In this document: piece after piece, positions 11,621 to 24,215 of the stretch
How positions within the stretch are numbered: position 1 is the stretch's first letter
Layout of the letters: each line of letters starts with the position of its first letter
From: Blasia pusilla
Taxonomy: Eukaryota; Marchantiophyta; Marchantiopsida; Blasiales
Assembly (NCBI GenBank): GCA_050084515.1
Contig: CM114271.1
Coordinates: forward strand, 47,926,001-47,990,000
Reading direction: 5' to 3'
Length of the DNA: 64,000 nt
Notes under the pieces: generated by a model
Seen by the model: the letters and a program-made list of their open reading frames with translations, nothing else
The model's database searches: none
What the model was told of the DNA's origin: nothing
Program-made: the position numbers and the translations under genes

Positions 11621-14600
11621 TTAACCCCGGTTCCTCGTGTGGAGGACAAGCTTAGATCTAAACTCTGCCGGAATTCGAGTAGGCTTGTACTGTTTGTCAA
11701 GACAAACCACGGTAGCTTTGGCTTCCACTACTACCTGCATATCCAAGCCCGGCCCAGTTTAGCTCCACCATCTGCCTCCAACAGCTGCTATTTAAGGCAA
11801 TCACTTGCAACCATTCATCACTTCACGTAAACCCTTCACTACAAAGGCAATTCCACTTTACCTGTCACACCTACTTACTGGAAGAGGCATACCATATAAG
11901 TCCTATCAACCGGGGGCAGTCAAGGAGTCCAGCAAAACCAGGGTGACAATCGGCAAGGAAGGAGTGAGGGGAGGACACCTGCCAGATTAAATGTTGGCGA
12001 CACATACAATATCCACTAGACGTAGAGCACCAAAACCGATCAACATGGAAATTAAGGACACTTTCAAGCAGGGGAAGAATAAAATGGAGTGTGAGCAAGC
12101 CATCAGCCATGAGGTGATGAGAATGACGGATACTGACCTGCCTGTGAGGAAGCTTGTAAACAAAATGCTCAAAATAAAGGCGAGCGGCAGTTGATCCAAT
12201 CACTCTGGCTGTCACGACATACCTATCACCACTCTGGCTGCACCCACCACCCAGCATTATATTTTAGACAAACAGATGCTTGAGCTCTTCATGCTAAGAC
12301 CACCAGAAGTTATTGCGAATATGGAGACTAGAAGGTGGTCATACCAGAAACTCAAGTGAAGTAAAGATTAGTTCAATAAAGAGTGCTTTGAACGCCATTT
12401 GTAGACTACACCTCAAAGAAGAATTCCGAAACAACTTGTCATGGAGTAATGCAACCATTTGCTAAAACTTTAGGTTTTGGAATCACATCTTAATTAAAGT
12501 GAACCAACTCTGAGAAAAGACAGAGTCCGCACTCTTAGAGGTGCCAAGAACTTCAGGGATAAATCTGAGAGAGCCAGGGCATTTCCTGATCGGGCAACAG
12601 CATCCGGACTAATCCCGATTGCTTCACAAAACTCGTGTCGTGCTGCACAAATATGACCACCAATCACAAACCTTCTCTTCCAGGATCCCTCACAAATGTA
12701 GCAATATTTCACCGCAATAAACCAAGAGCACTAGAGAACACTAGAGATTTCCATCGCAAACTGAATAATGTGCCTATTCAGAGATCCGTGAACAAAAAGG
12801 GGAATATCATGAAGTGGAAATGTAGCAAACTGGACAATGTCCCTGTAAAGAGATCTGTGAACAAAAGGGGGGATATAATGATGTGGAAATCAGCAGAAGT
12901 GTCTGCATATAGTTACCATGCTGGCAATATTGAGCATAGACTGCATTATTGACCACACCATACTGATCCAGCTCATAATCACGAACCTTCTCTTCCACTT
13001 CATAAGCCTCATTGATACTGCAAAACAAAGGGTGTAGTTAGAAATGTCCAAAATCTCTACACTCCTGTCAGTAAGTATTTCACTCCTCAGAGTCCAGGCG
13101 CTCGTGCATGGTTCACCATGGCATATCCTAGGACACTTATGACCATCTTTGGACTAGCTTCATATGGGAAATATCAATCAATCATACAGAGAAAGATAAT
13201 TGACGATCTCCAAATAGAGGTCAGATACACGCCAGACATGAAGTATATGTGACAACTCATGTCACCAGCATCTCAGGTGTTGGAAATGTGCAGGCAAAGT
13301 TCCAGTCAATCTTCTGGGTGATACATCAGGCTGGCTAGTTTGGTCAAACTTTAAGTAAGAGGGATGCTTTTGAGTTGGAGTTCAGTCATGAGGAGCTTTG
13401 GAGGTCAAAACAGTAGACATGGTGACTGCACTTGGACGCATTCAAAGGCTGGCGAGATATTTCTTCAGTTGAGAGGTCCAAAAAGTCACCTAGTGAGCAA
13501 AATCTATACCCAAGAGAAGAGGCAAAGATCTACTGAATTGGAGAGAATTTCTGAACAGTTCTTGAGAAAGCCCATGCTAGATCAACGTCAGTATGGAGAG
13601 TTTTTGGCACGAGCGGTTAGATATCATGTCACAAGTGGAATCCTTCAAAAGCAAGGAAGCAGGAGTTTCAGAAACAGTTGGAAGACTTCAGTGAATAAAA
13701 TAAGGAGATAAAGTTACCAGAGAGGAGAGAGGGTCTTGTGGGTTTCAGTGGGGATTCATTTGTAACCTGCAGGACTGGCTAATTTGTGGAGAATCTCGTG
13801 GCATTGTTGAGCAGATCCCTGGTGGAAACCCCAAGCCCTTAAGTCAGTTCCAGTCTTGACTTGTGTGTGTTTCACATGTGTGCAAGGCTCCTGAACTAAT
13901 CGGGAATCAGTGGCTGGTGGGTCTTGATGGAAACCTGAAGTAGTTGTGTCTGATTTCAGTGTTTGGCGTGCAGGTTTCTATTTCCAAAAACAATTGTGGC
14001 GATCACAGGTAACTTCATGCACCTCCCACCAATCTGTAAGCGTACATGGAACTGGAAATTCCCTAGAATCTGCTGCTAAACCTCTCCTTAACCAACCATC
14101 TGATTGACTCTATCAGCAAGCTTTAGTACAGTGATTGGCTGATTATAGGAACACATAAGTACATGGAGCAACACATACGATGTCTGCTACCAACATGAAA
14201 GAGAAGGTGCGGACAGATTCAGTAGTTTCTCATTCAATCAGATAGACGAGCCGAGCTCCAATGAGGATCCATCACTTTATCCACACACAGACGTAGTTCT
14301 CTCGAATACATTCACTAAAACACCCATGGTGCAGATACCATTTGCTTAGGAAAGTTCAGTTCATGCTCAAAACTATTATATGAAGTCGAACAAAGAGCTC
14401 ACAAGCTCTTCCATCTCCCACAAGATTATGTCAAGTCTCAGCAGCGGTGGATGTAGCATTCTCGACCACTGTTCCTTGGAATAACATGGTCAGATACATT
14501 TGCTGATGGTGCAATTGACATCTCCAATCTTACCATCCGATAACACCAGACAGGATAATTAGTAAGAGGTATGAACCAAGCCTCTTGACTAAACAGTTCA

Positions 14601-15498
14601 AGGCATGGGGATATCAAAATGTGAAGACCTTTCTGAAGCATTGCAATTGACAACCACTCAGAAATTATGGTCAGTCCCCTTAGAGCTCCAGTGACTGCAT
14701 AACAGCATTCCGTCGCACAACCGTGTAGAGTTACTACCGTGGTGGTCTGCATTTATTTCACCGCACATGAAACTCTCTCATTCAAATTTCTCTTTCCATG
14801 AGGCTCTTACGTTCGACTCAGGCACGTTACGGTGACTCCTGCGTGGGCCCAGAATCACGCAATTAAACAGATCTTCCAAGGAGTTCTGCTGACTTTAGGG
14901 GATGCTGTCATTCCCAGGGAAGTAGATGGATGGGTGGATGACCGGCACTCGAGAGATTACGCTGTTGTGACTGACACATGCGTGATAGATAGCCTGGGGA
15001 AATCTGAAGGCTTTCATTTTCCACCGGAAAACTAAAAATAAAGATTCCAAGGAACGCCGATTAGCTCATCAAATGCATCATAGCATCTGATGCCAGTGAA
15101 AACCCATGGGGAGAAGAAATGTACCTGCTCATACCCAATGAGTTTCCAGTCTCGCCGTCTCCAAACACACCGTCGAAGGCTGCGAGAGTAAAAACGTGCT
15201 TAAGACGATCACTACGCCGAGTGCAAGCAACAAGTCCACGGGAGGCGCTGAAAGCAGACGCTGTCAGGGAGCGACGCAGCTCCTGTCCACCCGAGAAATC
15301 TGGACTCCTCCAGCCCGCTCTAACAGACTGATTCGGCACCCCGCTTCGCCTGCATTTTGTCTTGGCAATAATAATTTTCCATCCTCGCGTCATTCCAAGA
15401 GGTGCGGACTCGGATGCCCCTACCGCCATGGCTGTGAAGCTCTGGAGCTTGGACCCGCGTGCGACTAGATAGGGCATGACTTGTCGTTTAGGTTTCAC
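11621..15498 (-). CDS. ALT: Plastid acyl-lipid thioesterase (ALT family, hot-dog fold)
   Basis: Five exons on the minus strand: 15125-15498, 12917-13017, 12533-12642, 12138-12233 and 11621-11734. All phases fit. The first exon encodes a Ser/Arg/Ala-rich plastid transit peptide. The rest is the single hot-dog domain of plant ALT thioesterases, which release free fatty or beta-keto fatty acids from acyl-ACP in the plastid. The active-site loop [12 protein letters not shown] is intact, as are [18 protein letters not shown] and the C-terminal [13 protein letters not shown]. The Met at 15498 gives 264 aa, and Met24 at 15429 has a much better context (ACAGCC before ATGG) and gives 241 aa, so 15429 is the more likely start. 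The exon 3 donor (GTGCGG) is weak. Family identity is firm. The substrate cannot be read from sequence. Confidence 0.92.
12758..12896. repeat. Tandem duplication inside an ALT intron
   Basis: Two copies of a roughly 69-base unit, beginning AAACTGAATAATGTG at 12758 and AAACTGGACAATGTC at 12827. They share GAGATC[CT]GTGAACAAAA and a GTGGAAAT tail. It lies wholly within the intron between exons 2 and 3 of the thioesterase gene. Confidence 0.8.
13018..15124 (-). other. First intron of the ALT gene (2.1 kb)
   Basis: Bounded by a GTACAT donor after 15125 and a TTTTGCAG acceptor before 13017. It contains a 115-codon plus-strand frame at 13364-13711 that resembles no protein I know and is best treated as chance or transposon residue. 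No other feature was recognised. Confidence 0.6.
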
Positions 15499-15507
15499 AA
15501 CAGGAAG

Positions 15508-15529
15508 GTCTCCCGTCTATTCGGGAGAC
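15508..15529. promoter_or_regulatory. Short hairpin in the ALT 5' region
   Basis: Perfect 8-bp arms GTCTCCCG (15508-15515) and CGGGAGAC (15522-15529) with a 6-base loop. It lies just upstream of the first Met of the thioesterase. It could be a 5' UTR structure or coincidence. Confidence 0.3.
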
Positions 15530-17489
15530 ACCACCCTCGCACCACCTTCGTCCGGGATACGCTCAGGTTGGAATCTCAGTCACGTATTAGGGCTGGGAAC
15601 ACCTCCTGTAGTTTTGGGCAATCTGTAAACATGACGAATGATCTGCTCGCAGGTTAGATATGCTTTCTAGGAGGATTCTCCCCTCGAAACTCCACCTCCA
15701 GATTTGAAGCGCATACGCGGAACATACACATGCGGTATTTGTCAGTGGTTTGTTTGGAGATCCGTTTATGGCTTGCTCGTCCACGATTCGTTGATGGAGA
15801 AATTGAGATGTTTACTTTGGGTGATTACGTGCACGAAAACATGGCTGATCAGTGTTTACGTAGATGTTGCTGTGGATACATAGCTGATCAATGTTGATGT
15901 GAATATTGATGTGGATACATTGCTTCATTCATGTGCCATCCTCGTAGGGTGTATTTGACTTCGCAGTATACCCAAATGAGATGGTAGAAAGAGCTTTGAG
16001 TCAGGATTGAGAGTCGCCTTGTGGAATAGACTAGGAATTTGGGAATCCATTCCAAACCTGTTAATGCTTCCTGGGCCACGTGAGGCAAAGCTCCGGGCTG
16101 TCAGAATGAACCCTGCTTCCGAACATTACTGTATCACTGCACAGATTACTCTGTCGCTATCGCTCTTTGCACAAGAATCTCGATCATCCATCATCGGCGT
16201 TTCGGACATGGATCTCACGATCGAAGCTATTCGACCTTCCTCCGCTGTCAATTCTATTTCATGCAAACCCTGCGTTCTTTCGTCACGCGTTCTTTCGATT
16301 AGAGAGGCCGGCATCATTTCCACTGTTCGTGCCAATCCGATGTACACGTGAAACTTAATCCCAAGAACGCTTGGTGTCAGAGTACGCTCATACTACTTCC
16401 GGATGCAATGCAAAATTGAGCTCCTCGCGGATGCAAAATAATTCGGCGTAGCATTACACCTGTTACCCTCAACGGAACCAACTTCAAAAATAGTTTTGCG
16501 GAATATTTTTACATGGCCGAAAATTATAAGTGAACCAAGAACCATCCAACTTCACAGGTCTTAGCATTCACAACCGCCAAGCGTGCCTCCAGTAATGAAT
16601 ATGCAACACGTTCAAAACAGGAAGACATTACTGCCACAGGCTGGCTGGCAAAACGATGTGGCATTGGTTTGAAAGAAACGTGTAGTAGACCTTATCTTCC
16701 TCGATAAACCCCGTCCAACATACAAGCCGTACCGCTGTCAAATGCACCGAAGATTCAAGCCGACAACCTGGTGCTGCCCTCAGAAATCCGAGCTATTCCG
16801 ACACCGCTGAGAGAGCGTAATACGCACATGTAAACATCGCTCCCGACGTGATAGGAATTGTGAGAATTGCACGGCAAGACGTCATAGTGATTGCGTTTGG
16901 ACTTCTCAGGATAACCTGTGCTTTAGTAGAGTCGAGAGACGACCTCTTTCCACAACGATTGCTCCTCAATGCGTCTGGTTTCCGCGACTCGGGATTTCTC
17001 GGCCACATGTAGGAGGTCACGAAAAATCGCAACTTGTCCTCGGCCAAACTAGTCAGCTGTCCAGACGGAAAACCATTATAACACCGATGAAAGGAGGCCG
17101 GCAGTGTCAGCCCCTGAAACCACGGAGCCAAGGGTTAGATGATTTTCGGCCGGTCTAGAAATTCACCGCATTCCACCATACTATAGTATCCTGATGAAAG
17201 ATAATTTCACGCGACGGGACGTTCGAACTCACCGAAAGAGTAGGCGTGGCGGGAGCACATCCTGTGTGTCGAAGCTCGTAGTGTAGTTTTATTGCCGGAT
17301 CCCCTTGCACCTCACTTGTAGTTGATAAGACGAGGTTCGACCAGTTACCGGAAAAGAAAAGAAGTCAGGCCTTCAGCCATTACTGTGGAACAATGATGCT
17401 CATGTACGGGGAAGCGATCGAACTCGAGGGAGAACGCAATTCCCTGGGAGATCTCTGAATAAAGAATGACACATTCTTGTTCCCCGCCA
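15530..17489. other. Intergenic stretch between ALT and Harbinger nuclease
   Basis: No recognisable gene. It includes the ALT promoter on the left and sequence downstream of the HARBI1-like gene on the right. Harbinger elements usually also carry a Myb/SANT-type gene. I looked for one here and saw only short frames such as 16793-17131 on the minus strand, with no convincing motif. Confidence 0.45.
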
Positions 17490-18794
17490 CTAGTATCCTC
17501 GGCATCTGACTTTTCTCTCAGCCCAATCTCTGAACAATGCAGCCCTGTCGGCTCTACCTGCTATGCCTGCAAGTTTCTCACTTTCGTCAGGCTGAGGTGT
17601 GTAGGAGTTGTCATTGTTGAGATGTACATCAGTGTGATCTCCTGGCTCGCGTTCCCCAGCCAACTGACAGAAGTTATGTAGAACGCAGCACGCAATAACC
17701 ACTTGAGGCGCATACTGCAGCCCAATGTTCAAATTGGTCAAAATTCCCCATCTCTTCTTGAGAATGCCGAATGCGCTCTCGATGCATGTGTGAGCCTTCA
17801 ATAACTCAGCATCAAAGTCGTTCTGTAACGGTGACGATGACGATCCATGAGACGCTTGAAAGGGAGTAATCAGGAAAGGCATTATGGGGTAATCCGTATC
17901 TCCGACCACGAAAGGACATATCTGCCTGCCGCTAATCTGAGCGACTGGCTGCTCTAGCGCTCTTTCCTCCTTCAACTTATGCCAGAGACTACTTGACCGC
18001 AAGTGAATTCCATCATGTAGTCCTCCAGGTGCATTGCAACAAACGTCCCAGAAAACCTTGTCAGCATCACAGACTCCTTGGAGCAGAACGCTGTAAAACT
18101 TTTTATTATTCCAGTAAAACTTGGGAGTATCTTGCAGTCGAGGTTTCCTCCACAGCTTTACGTGGGTACCGTCGATTACACCACACATATTTGGAATGTT
18201 CGTCATATTTTGAAACTTCGCGATTGTGCTCGCGAGCTTCGTCCCCGTAGGAATACTGATGAACTTCGAGTACAGCTTATCTCTTGATGCCAATATCTCC
18301 GTGATCTGCTTAGTATATTCGGTTACAGTGGAAGGACCGACGTTGTACAAATTAGCAATTGTACTGGGAGGAAGACCGAAGGCAAGCCGGTGCAGAACCA
18401 TGGCAACCACCCTATCTATCTCTATCGGGTCCCTAACCGTATTATTAGACCTCTCAATGAAAGGACTCAGTTCCGCAATCAGCGTTTGAAACGCTCTGTA
18501 AGACATCCGATACTGCGCGTGCCAGTGTGAGTCCCTCACCCGTTCGTCCGAGCTCCACGTTCGATTCTGCACCATATCCCAATAAGTGGACTGTCGAGGG
18601 ATTTTCCAAAGTTTCTTGTTGGAATTACTTACAGAACCGTAGTAGGCCGCCACCAGGACAACAAAAATTGCAGCTACTGGAGTCTCCAGCGCCGACATAG
18701 ATGCCATATCTGTATCCAAATGCCCCCCTTGCATATGTGCCCAGAGCAGTAGCATCTCACACAAATCCATCCTTTTCTCCTTGTGCACGGACAT
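17490..18794 (-). CDS. PIF/Harbinger transposase-derived nuclease (HARBI1/ALP1-like)
   Basis: One uninterrupted frame of 434 codons. After a hydrophobic N-terminal stretch (about residues 40-52) comes a helix-turn-helix-like segment around 134-168 (LPPSTIANLYNVGPSTV). The DDE_Tnp_4 nuclease domain follows, with all three acidic residues in standard contexts: Asp208 in GVIDGTHVKL, Asp299 in VVGDTDYPIMPF and Glu339 in IESAFGILKKRWGIL. CCVLHNFC near 370 is also typical. Length agrees with intact family members (about 350-450 aa). The protein would cut and join DNA with its Myb-like partner if still a transposase. Some plant relatives (ALP1) are domesticated chromatin factors. No terminal inverted repeats or TWA target duplication were found, so active element versus domesticated gene is open. 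The first Met is used and is not otherwise supported; Met9 or Met30 are alternatives. Confidence 0.92.
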   Translation of the reverse strand: MSVHKEKRMDLCEMLLLWAHMQGGHLDTDMASMSALETPVAAIFVVLVAAYYGSVSNSNKKLWKIPRQSTYWDMVQNRTWSSDERVRDSHWHAQYRMSYRAFQTLIAELSPFIERSNNTVRDPIEIDRVVAMVLHRLAFGLPPSTIANLYNVGPSTVTEYTKQITEILASRDKLYSKFISIPTGTKLASTIAKFQNMTNIPNMCGVIDGTHVKLWRKPRLQDTPKFYWNNKKFYSVLLQGVCDADKVFWDVCCNAPGGLHDGIHLRSSSLWHKLKEERALEQPVAQISGRQICPFVVGDTDYPIMPFLITPFQASHGSSSSPLQNDFDAELLKAHTCIESAFGILKKRWGILTNLNIGLQYAPQVVIACCVLHNFCQLAGEREPGDHTDVHLNNDNSYTPQPDESEKLAGIAGRADRAALFRDWAERKVRCRGY

Positions 18795-19619
18795 TCACAC
18801 TTGGGCGTTTCCCCTCCTCCAGATCAAATCCCGCACTTCAACTTCCGCTAAGCCCCAAACATTTAGAAAGCTTCATCCAATCGAAAGAACAGAACCAATC
18901 CGTATTGTTTCCTACTCTTCACAAAAAAAAATCACATGTCACCAATGAATTCCCACTCTCCAACTAAACTTCCAGAAAACACTGTCGCGCTCCCAATAAA
19001 CCACGATAATTTCGCACGTCCAGCCAGCACCGGGTCAACCTACTCACTCCATAAAATGACGCAGCACTATGGAACTCCCATTGCGGAACAACGAGAGGCA
19101 CAGCAGTCGCAAAAGGAATCAAATCAAACCTCTACAGAATCACAAGCACCCCCTCGCCACCATCAGATTCATCCCGGCGCTCTTCCTCGACGAAACATTG
19201 CTGCTCCTTGAGAAAGAGATAAGAAACTCATAAAATCCAGCAAACTCTGCACCAACACGCAACAGGAAAAAAATTTCCACCCTGGCTTCTTTTCCAGATC
19301 GCCGAAGGCAGCCAATTCAAAACTCGCGCGGAAGACCGGCCTGCGCGTGCAATCGTACCAACGGGACTCGTAGGGAACCCTAGAACGCAAAGCTCGTTCG
19401 TCCGTCGCCGTCCCCTACTCACGCACACGCGCGCGCGCACTCATTGTGACGAAGTGAAGGTACCGAGAAAAGACTATTAGATGCGGGTCCCATACATGCT
19501 AGGGGTTCGCTAATTTTTTGTAAGCCCAAAGGGGATTATTTGACATAAGGGTTTTGGGTAACAAATCTATCAAATACAACAAATTTTATTTATATTATAG
19601 AGGGTCATCTCTTTTTCAA

Positions 19620-19990
19620 ATCATTATTATTGGAGAGCGTCTTCTTTTGATTTGTAAACTCCTCTTTGTTTGACATGTGATGGTTGGACAACAAGAAAAT
19701 ATTTTTCATCCTACGTGCGACAAGAAAATGTCTCCCCCTCTACAGGCAACAAAAAATAAATTTTGTGTGGAACTTGAATGATCCCTTCACTCCCGTGCAT
19801 GGCATGGCCTGTCGACTAGTTTCTACTAGCATGGAATCCGTATCATGCTCGGTAGTGAAAGATTAATCATGTTCACACAAATTCAAAATTTCTTTCTTGT
19901 TGTTAGAAGTATGAAAATCATAGTGTGACCATTTCAAACGGGTGGGGAGAAAGTAATTAATACACACACGCGATGGACACGTGGAGAGCC
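19620..19990. repeat. Dispersed repeat related to 49,849-50,095, partly rearranged
   Basis: 19,628-19,720 resembles 49,857-49,935 in the same orientation (GGAGAGCGTCTTC, then GACATGTGATGG, then AAAATATTT). 19,866-19,985 resembles 49,985-50,095 in reverse complement (CATGTTCACACAAATT, ATAGTGTG, GGGAGAAAGTAA, ACACG). Both ends therefore belong to one repeat family whose right half is inverted between copies. Confidence 0.65.
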
Positions 19991-20102
19991 TAGATGATGA
20001 GTATCATGGTAGATGAGGCGTTGGGCGAGATACTATCGAGGCCTTAGAGGGGTCTTGTACTTCCCTATTTTGAGAGGTCATATGTGACATGCTCTTAGGA
20101 GA

Positions 20103-20163
20103 TGACCTACGAGTGTAGGTCACCCTTCCCTTTATGAGAAGTGGCAACCTTGGGGAGGTTGCC
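20103..20163. repeat. Two adjacent short hairpins
   Basis: TGACCTAC/GTAGGTCA with a 4-base loop at 20103-20122, and GGCAACC/GGTTGCC with a 7-base loop at 20143-20163. They sit in a repeat-like region without genes. Confidence 0.5.
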
Positions 20164-23100
20164 CTTCCCAACCACGTATGGCTCCACTTTGACTTATAGG
20201 GTCGTGAGTTAGTTGGTAGTTGGTCTCATGAGGGGACCACATGTATAGTTGTTAAGGAGTTAGTACTTTATGTACTATAGGTTAGTAGTGACTTGTGTGT
20301 ACATGTCACCCATGGAGGTACCCAAGGGGGAATATACCTCGGATGAAGCTCATTTGGATCTCATCTCTTTAGGATTGTAGACCCGTGTTGGGATCCGTGA
20401 TACAATGTAGCTTGCATGTATTGAGCTTGGATTCTCTCTTGAAGAGTGGGCTAGGAGCAATCAATAAGGAAGATCACGCATGTTTTGGGAGTCCTTGTGT
20501 ACACTTTCCCTTATATTACAACAGTGTGTATTCGAATCATGGGTATGGCTATTTGGATGAAGCAAGGTTGATTGCAGATTTCTTCAGAGCCTACAGTGTA
20601 TATTCAACTCTATATCCTAAGGAGATGCACATTGGTTCTCAATAGACAAGAACGTGGGACTCAATTTGTCGTGTAGAGCACAATTGTGGTATTGTGGAGT
20701 TTGCATGAATTGCAAGCTAATGTATCTTGACCATGTGGAAGGACATGCGGCAGAAGAATTGCTGAAATTGAAGTCAAATGTTCAGAATTGAGAAAATTGT
20801 GTAATGCGACAGATTTAATAGGATTTGAAGAGGGGGAGGCCGAGGGGGAGGCTTCTCAATCCTGGTGGAGTTGCTCAAGAGTGGAGCAATTAAGGATCAG
20901 ATTTTAGGGACAGAGTTCCTGAGATAATTATGGTGAGGAAATCACTGTCAATCAGGACCTGATTGAGTGTGAGCAAGTCGACAAATGCATGGGCACATCG
21001 TTGATGATTTTGAGTAAGAGTCGCTTGATTCCGGACCGAATTGGATGAATGTTGGGCAAGAGGAAAATCAAGAAAGGAGGGCAAAATCATGTTCAATTGT
21101 GCAGGATTTTATGAGATTTTACTTCGCCATTGGAAAGATCGTGAAAAACTGAGTGTGGTGTAGAGAGAGAGAGAGAGCATATTGATGGACATTGATAGGC
21201 CGTAGATGGAACTTATTTGAGAGTGCTTGACAGCTTCGATAGACACCAATGTCACACCATCAAATCAAATACGACTATGCAATCAGATACGAGTGGCCTG
21301 GCCATACGTAAGATAAGTTCCAACTTCCAACAATACTTTCAGATGTGCATGGGGACCCAAAAACACTTCGACCGCATGAGTACTTCAGAAAACACTACTA
21401 GCCATAAGACACATTGAATGTAAAACATGAATATACTAGCTTAACATAAGACAGTCTGTTTCTGGTCTCCAAACTTCATATACAATCTCGCACTCTCAAC
21501 TTTCAAGCATTTTGTCTTCTAGCCTAACTGTGTGTGTATTCCCTCTATAGGGGCTTATAAATACTAAAGAAAATTCACTCGAGCAATCAAAATGAACATG
21601 AAATCTCACAATAGAGTAGGGAAGTTCGGCTTGGAGCATATTAACCTTCTCAAGGATGGAAAGCCACGAATCACTGTGAACACTGATTTTAGAAGCGGCC
21701 AACAAAAAGCTGCAACGAAATGCGCTAAGACAATGATGATAAAGTTGCATTGCAGAATAAGAGATGAGTTTGTAGGAGCTTCAAAAGGGATTTTCCATAG
21801 TCCTCTTTGACTAAATGATTCGTCAACAACGGGAAATACCAACTTGAGATCAACGACAACCAACACTCAAGCAGTAGCCCTACACGATCGATTGGTTGAT
21901 TCAATCCCAAAGAGACCCGCAAATGACGAAATCGAGTTGCTCCGCAGAAGCGTCGCCAAAGGTGTGACTTCAATGGGTCACGAGATCTTCAAGAAGAGAG
22001 AGATTCAATCTCTTCACAAAGTAGGCCATCAAAAATCAGAGTTTTCAATTTCCAACATAGTTGTGATCAGTAATTGCGCTTTGAGATACGCTTCCAACAT
22101 AGTTCGGTCAGTAAGTGCGCTTTGAGATACCCGAAATGGTAAGTTTCTCTGTATGGCTCCAAATGAGCTGAAATGAAGGGGAAACATGCTCTCTTAGCAT
22201 CTTGTGGCTTTAGCGGGTCATCCTCAACTTCATGAGGTTGTCTTTCAGTATCCTTGAAGATGCTCTACTAGATCTTGCTGATATATCCTAAAAGATGTGA
22301 CAAAGGTTGCATATAGATAAAGTCCGTGTCCGCGCACATGCCCATGTCCATGAACTTATGTCCGTACTATAGAAGGACTTGTCCACGTAGGCCCCATCTC
22401 CATCTCCTTTCTCACCCCCTCACTTGCCTTCGTGATTCGCACTTTCTTGTTTCTTCCTCCTCCCACCTCCACGTCCTGCCCCCTTAGTGTCCAACCCGCC
22501 CTTTCCCTCGCTTTCCCTCGCTTTCATCATATAAGTGTGGGCCCTATATTTTGCAATCCATATGGGTGGACATGTCTAAACTTGTCCGTTCATGTCCATT
22601 TTTATGCAACCATACGAGTATCCATAGGGTGCCTTTGCGGAGGTTGCAGGACAATCGTAAGAGGTCAAAGATGACATTTCGAGGACTAGAATAACCTAAG
22701 AAAGCAAGTTTATGCTCTTTTGGACTCATTTGAAGTCATATGGCAAAACTTACTATTTTGGGTAAGTTCTTAATAAGAGCGTAGTTGACTTTCCATATTG
22801 CAAAGTGCCCCTTGATCACCTATTGTAGGTCAAGAGCCAACCTACGCATTGAGGCCATGAGGAAAGAGCTTGGGGGGAAGGGATAGGATATACCCAAGGA
22901 TAGAGAGCATGGGAGCGCATTCTCTCTTTCTTGAACCTCCTTTCATGGGGCAACGGAGTTATGGTCCTCCTTTACTTATAAGTAATATAAACTTCTCCCT
23001 AGGAAAGTGGGTTTTGTTTGACGTCAGAGAAATATGGAATTTATGTGAGAGATTTGATTTTGTTTGATTTCGTTGAAGATATGTTGGCATTTGACCATCT

Positions 23101-24215
23101 ATGTGTTGGGATGTCATGAGTGAGTATGATATATTGTGTTTATGTCTTTGTGTTTGGTAATAGCGGTGTATGTTATGTAGTGATGTGTATGCGCACCATA
23201 TTATTTGAAAAAAAAAGAGCAAGAAAATAGGAAAGGAAAGTACCAAGAAATGCTCTATCTAAAAAAAAACCCATTAAAATAACATGTAATTCCAAGAGGA
23301 TAGGTGTAGGATAGAGAAGTGCTTACTATTAAAAGAAATGATTCATTTAATAATACTAGTATGTATCATGGGGTGTGCATAGGAGGAGCTATCAATTATA
23401 TGTTATGGAGTTAGTGGGTTTGTTCATGGTTGTCATGGGAGCAATTTCTGAAATATTTTCCTATCTATTGGGCATACGAAGACTATGAATAAATCAAAAA
23501 GGTTTCCTTCCTTCCTACAATGTATTAAAATCATAGGAAAATTTCTTTAGAATGCTATCTTTCCTAATTAGTAATTTGTTGCCCTTACAAAGCACTCAAC
23601 CATATGGATGAAAATGAAAATACTTCATAAATGGAGGATATAATGCAGCCATTACATTCGACATATGTTGAAATTATAAAGTTGATTAATAGATAGTAAA
23701 TAAAAATTTCCTTTTAAATATATGAATAATGATGAAACTCCAACTTTTTTTAAAATTCAGAAATTTTCCCTTATTAATTTAGAAATAAATTAGTTATCCT
23801 TATTTTTCAAACCCCCATCTCCCAATTAATAAAATAAAATCACATATTTTGTTTCAAACTATTCTTTAGAAATCTTTTTAATAAAATAAAATATTTTTCA
23901 TCCTTTTGAAGAATAATACCTTTTCAAATTTTCTATTATTATCTTATATTTTTTTCCCAAAATAAAATTTAATTTTCCTTAAAAATTAAATTATAATTAT
24001 AATTTCAAGTTAATTAAATGTAATTTTTTTAATAAATTTTTTTAACATTTAATTTATTTTGAAAACTAAAATTAATATAAGTACTAAAAACTCTTTTCTA
24101 TTCAATTTTTGGGTTAATACAGACAAAATTAAACAAAAATTAAAGGGTTGAAAGGCTTTACACATGGCATTAGGACTTGATCCCGAGCTTATGCGCTTAA
24201 TGGTATGATATAGTA

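Noticed and set aside
11871-12120. Candidate last thioesterase exon with LLES...HVDRFW
   Set aside because: It lacks an acceptor in phase and fits the family poorly; the exon at 11621-11734 matches the conserved C-terminus and joins in phase.
13364-13711. 115-codon plus-strand frame
   Set aside because: Lies in a thioesterase intron, resembles no family, and has no supporting splice or start context.
16793-17131. 112-codon minus-strand frame considered as the Harbinger Myb-like partner
   Set aside because: No Trp-spaced Myb/SANT pattern or MADF-like motif could be seen.
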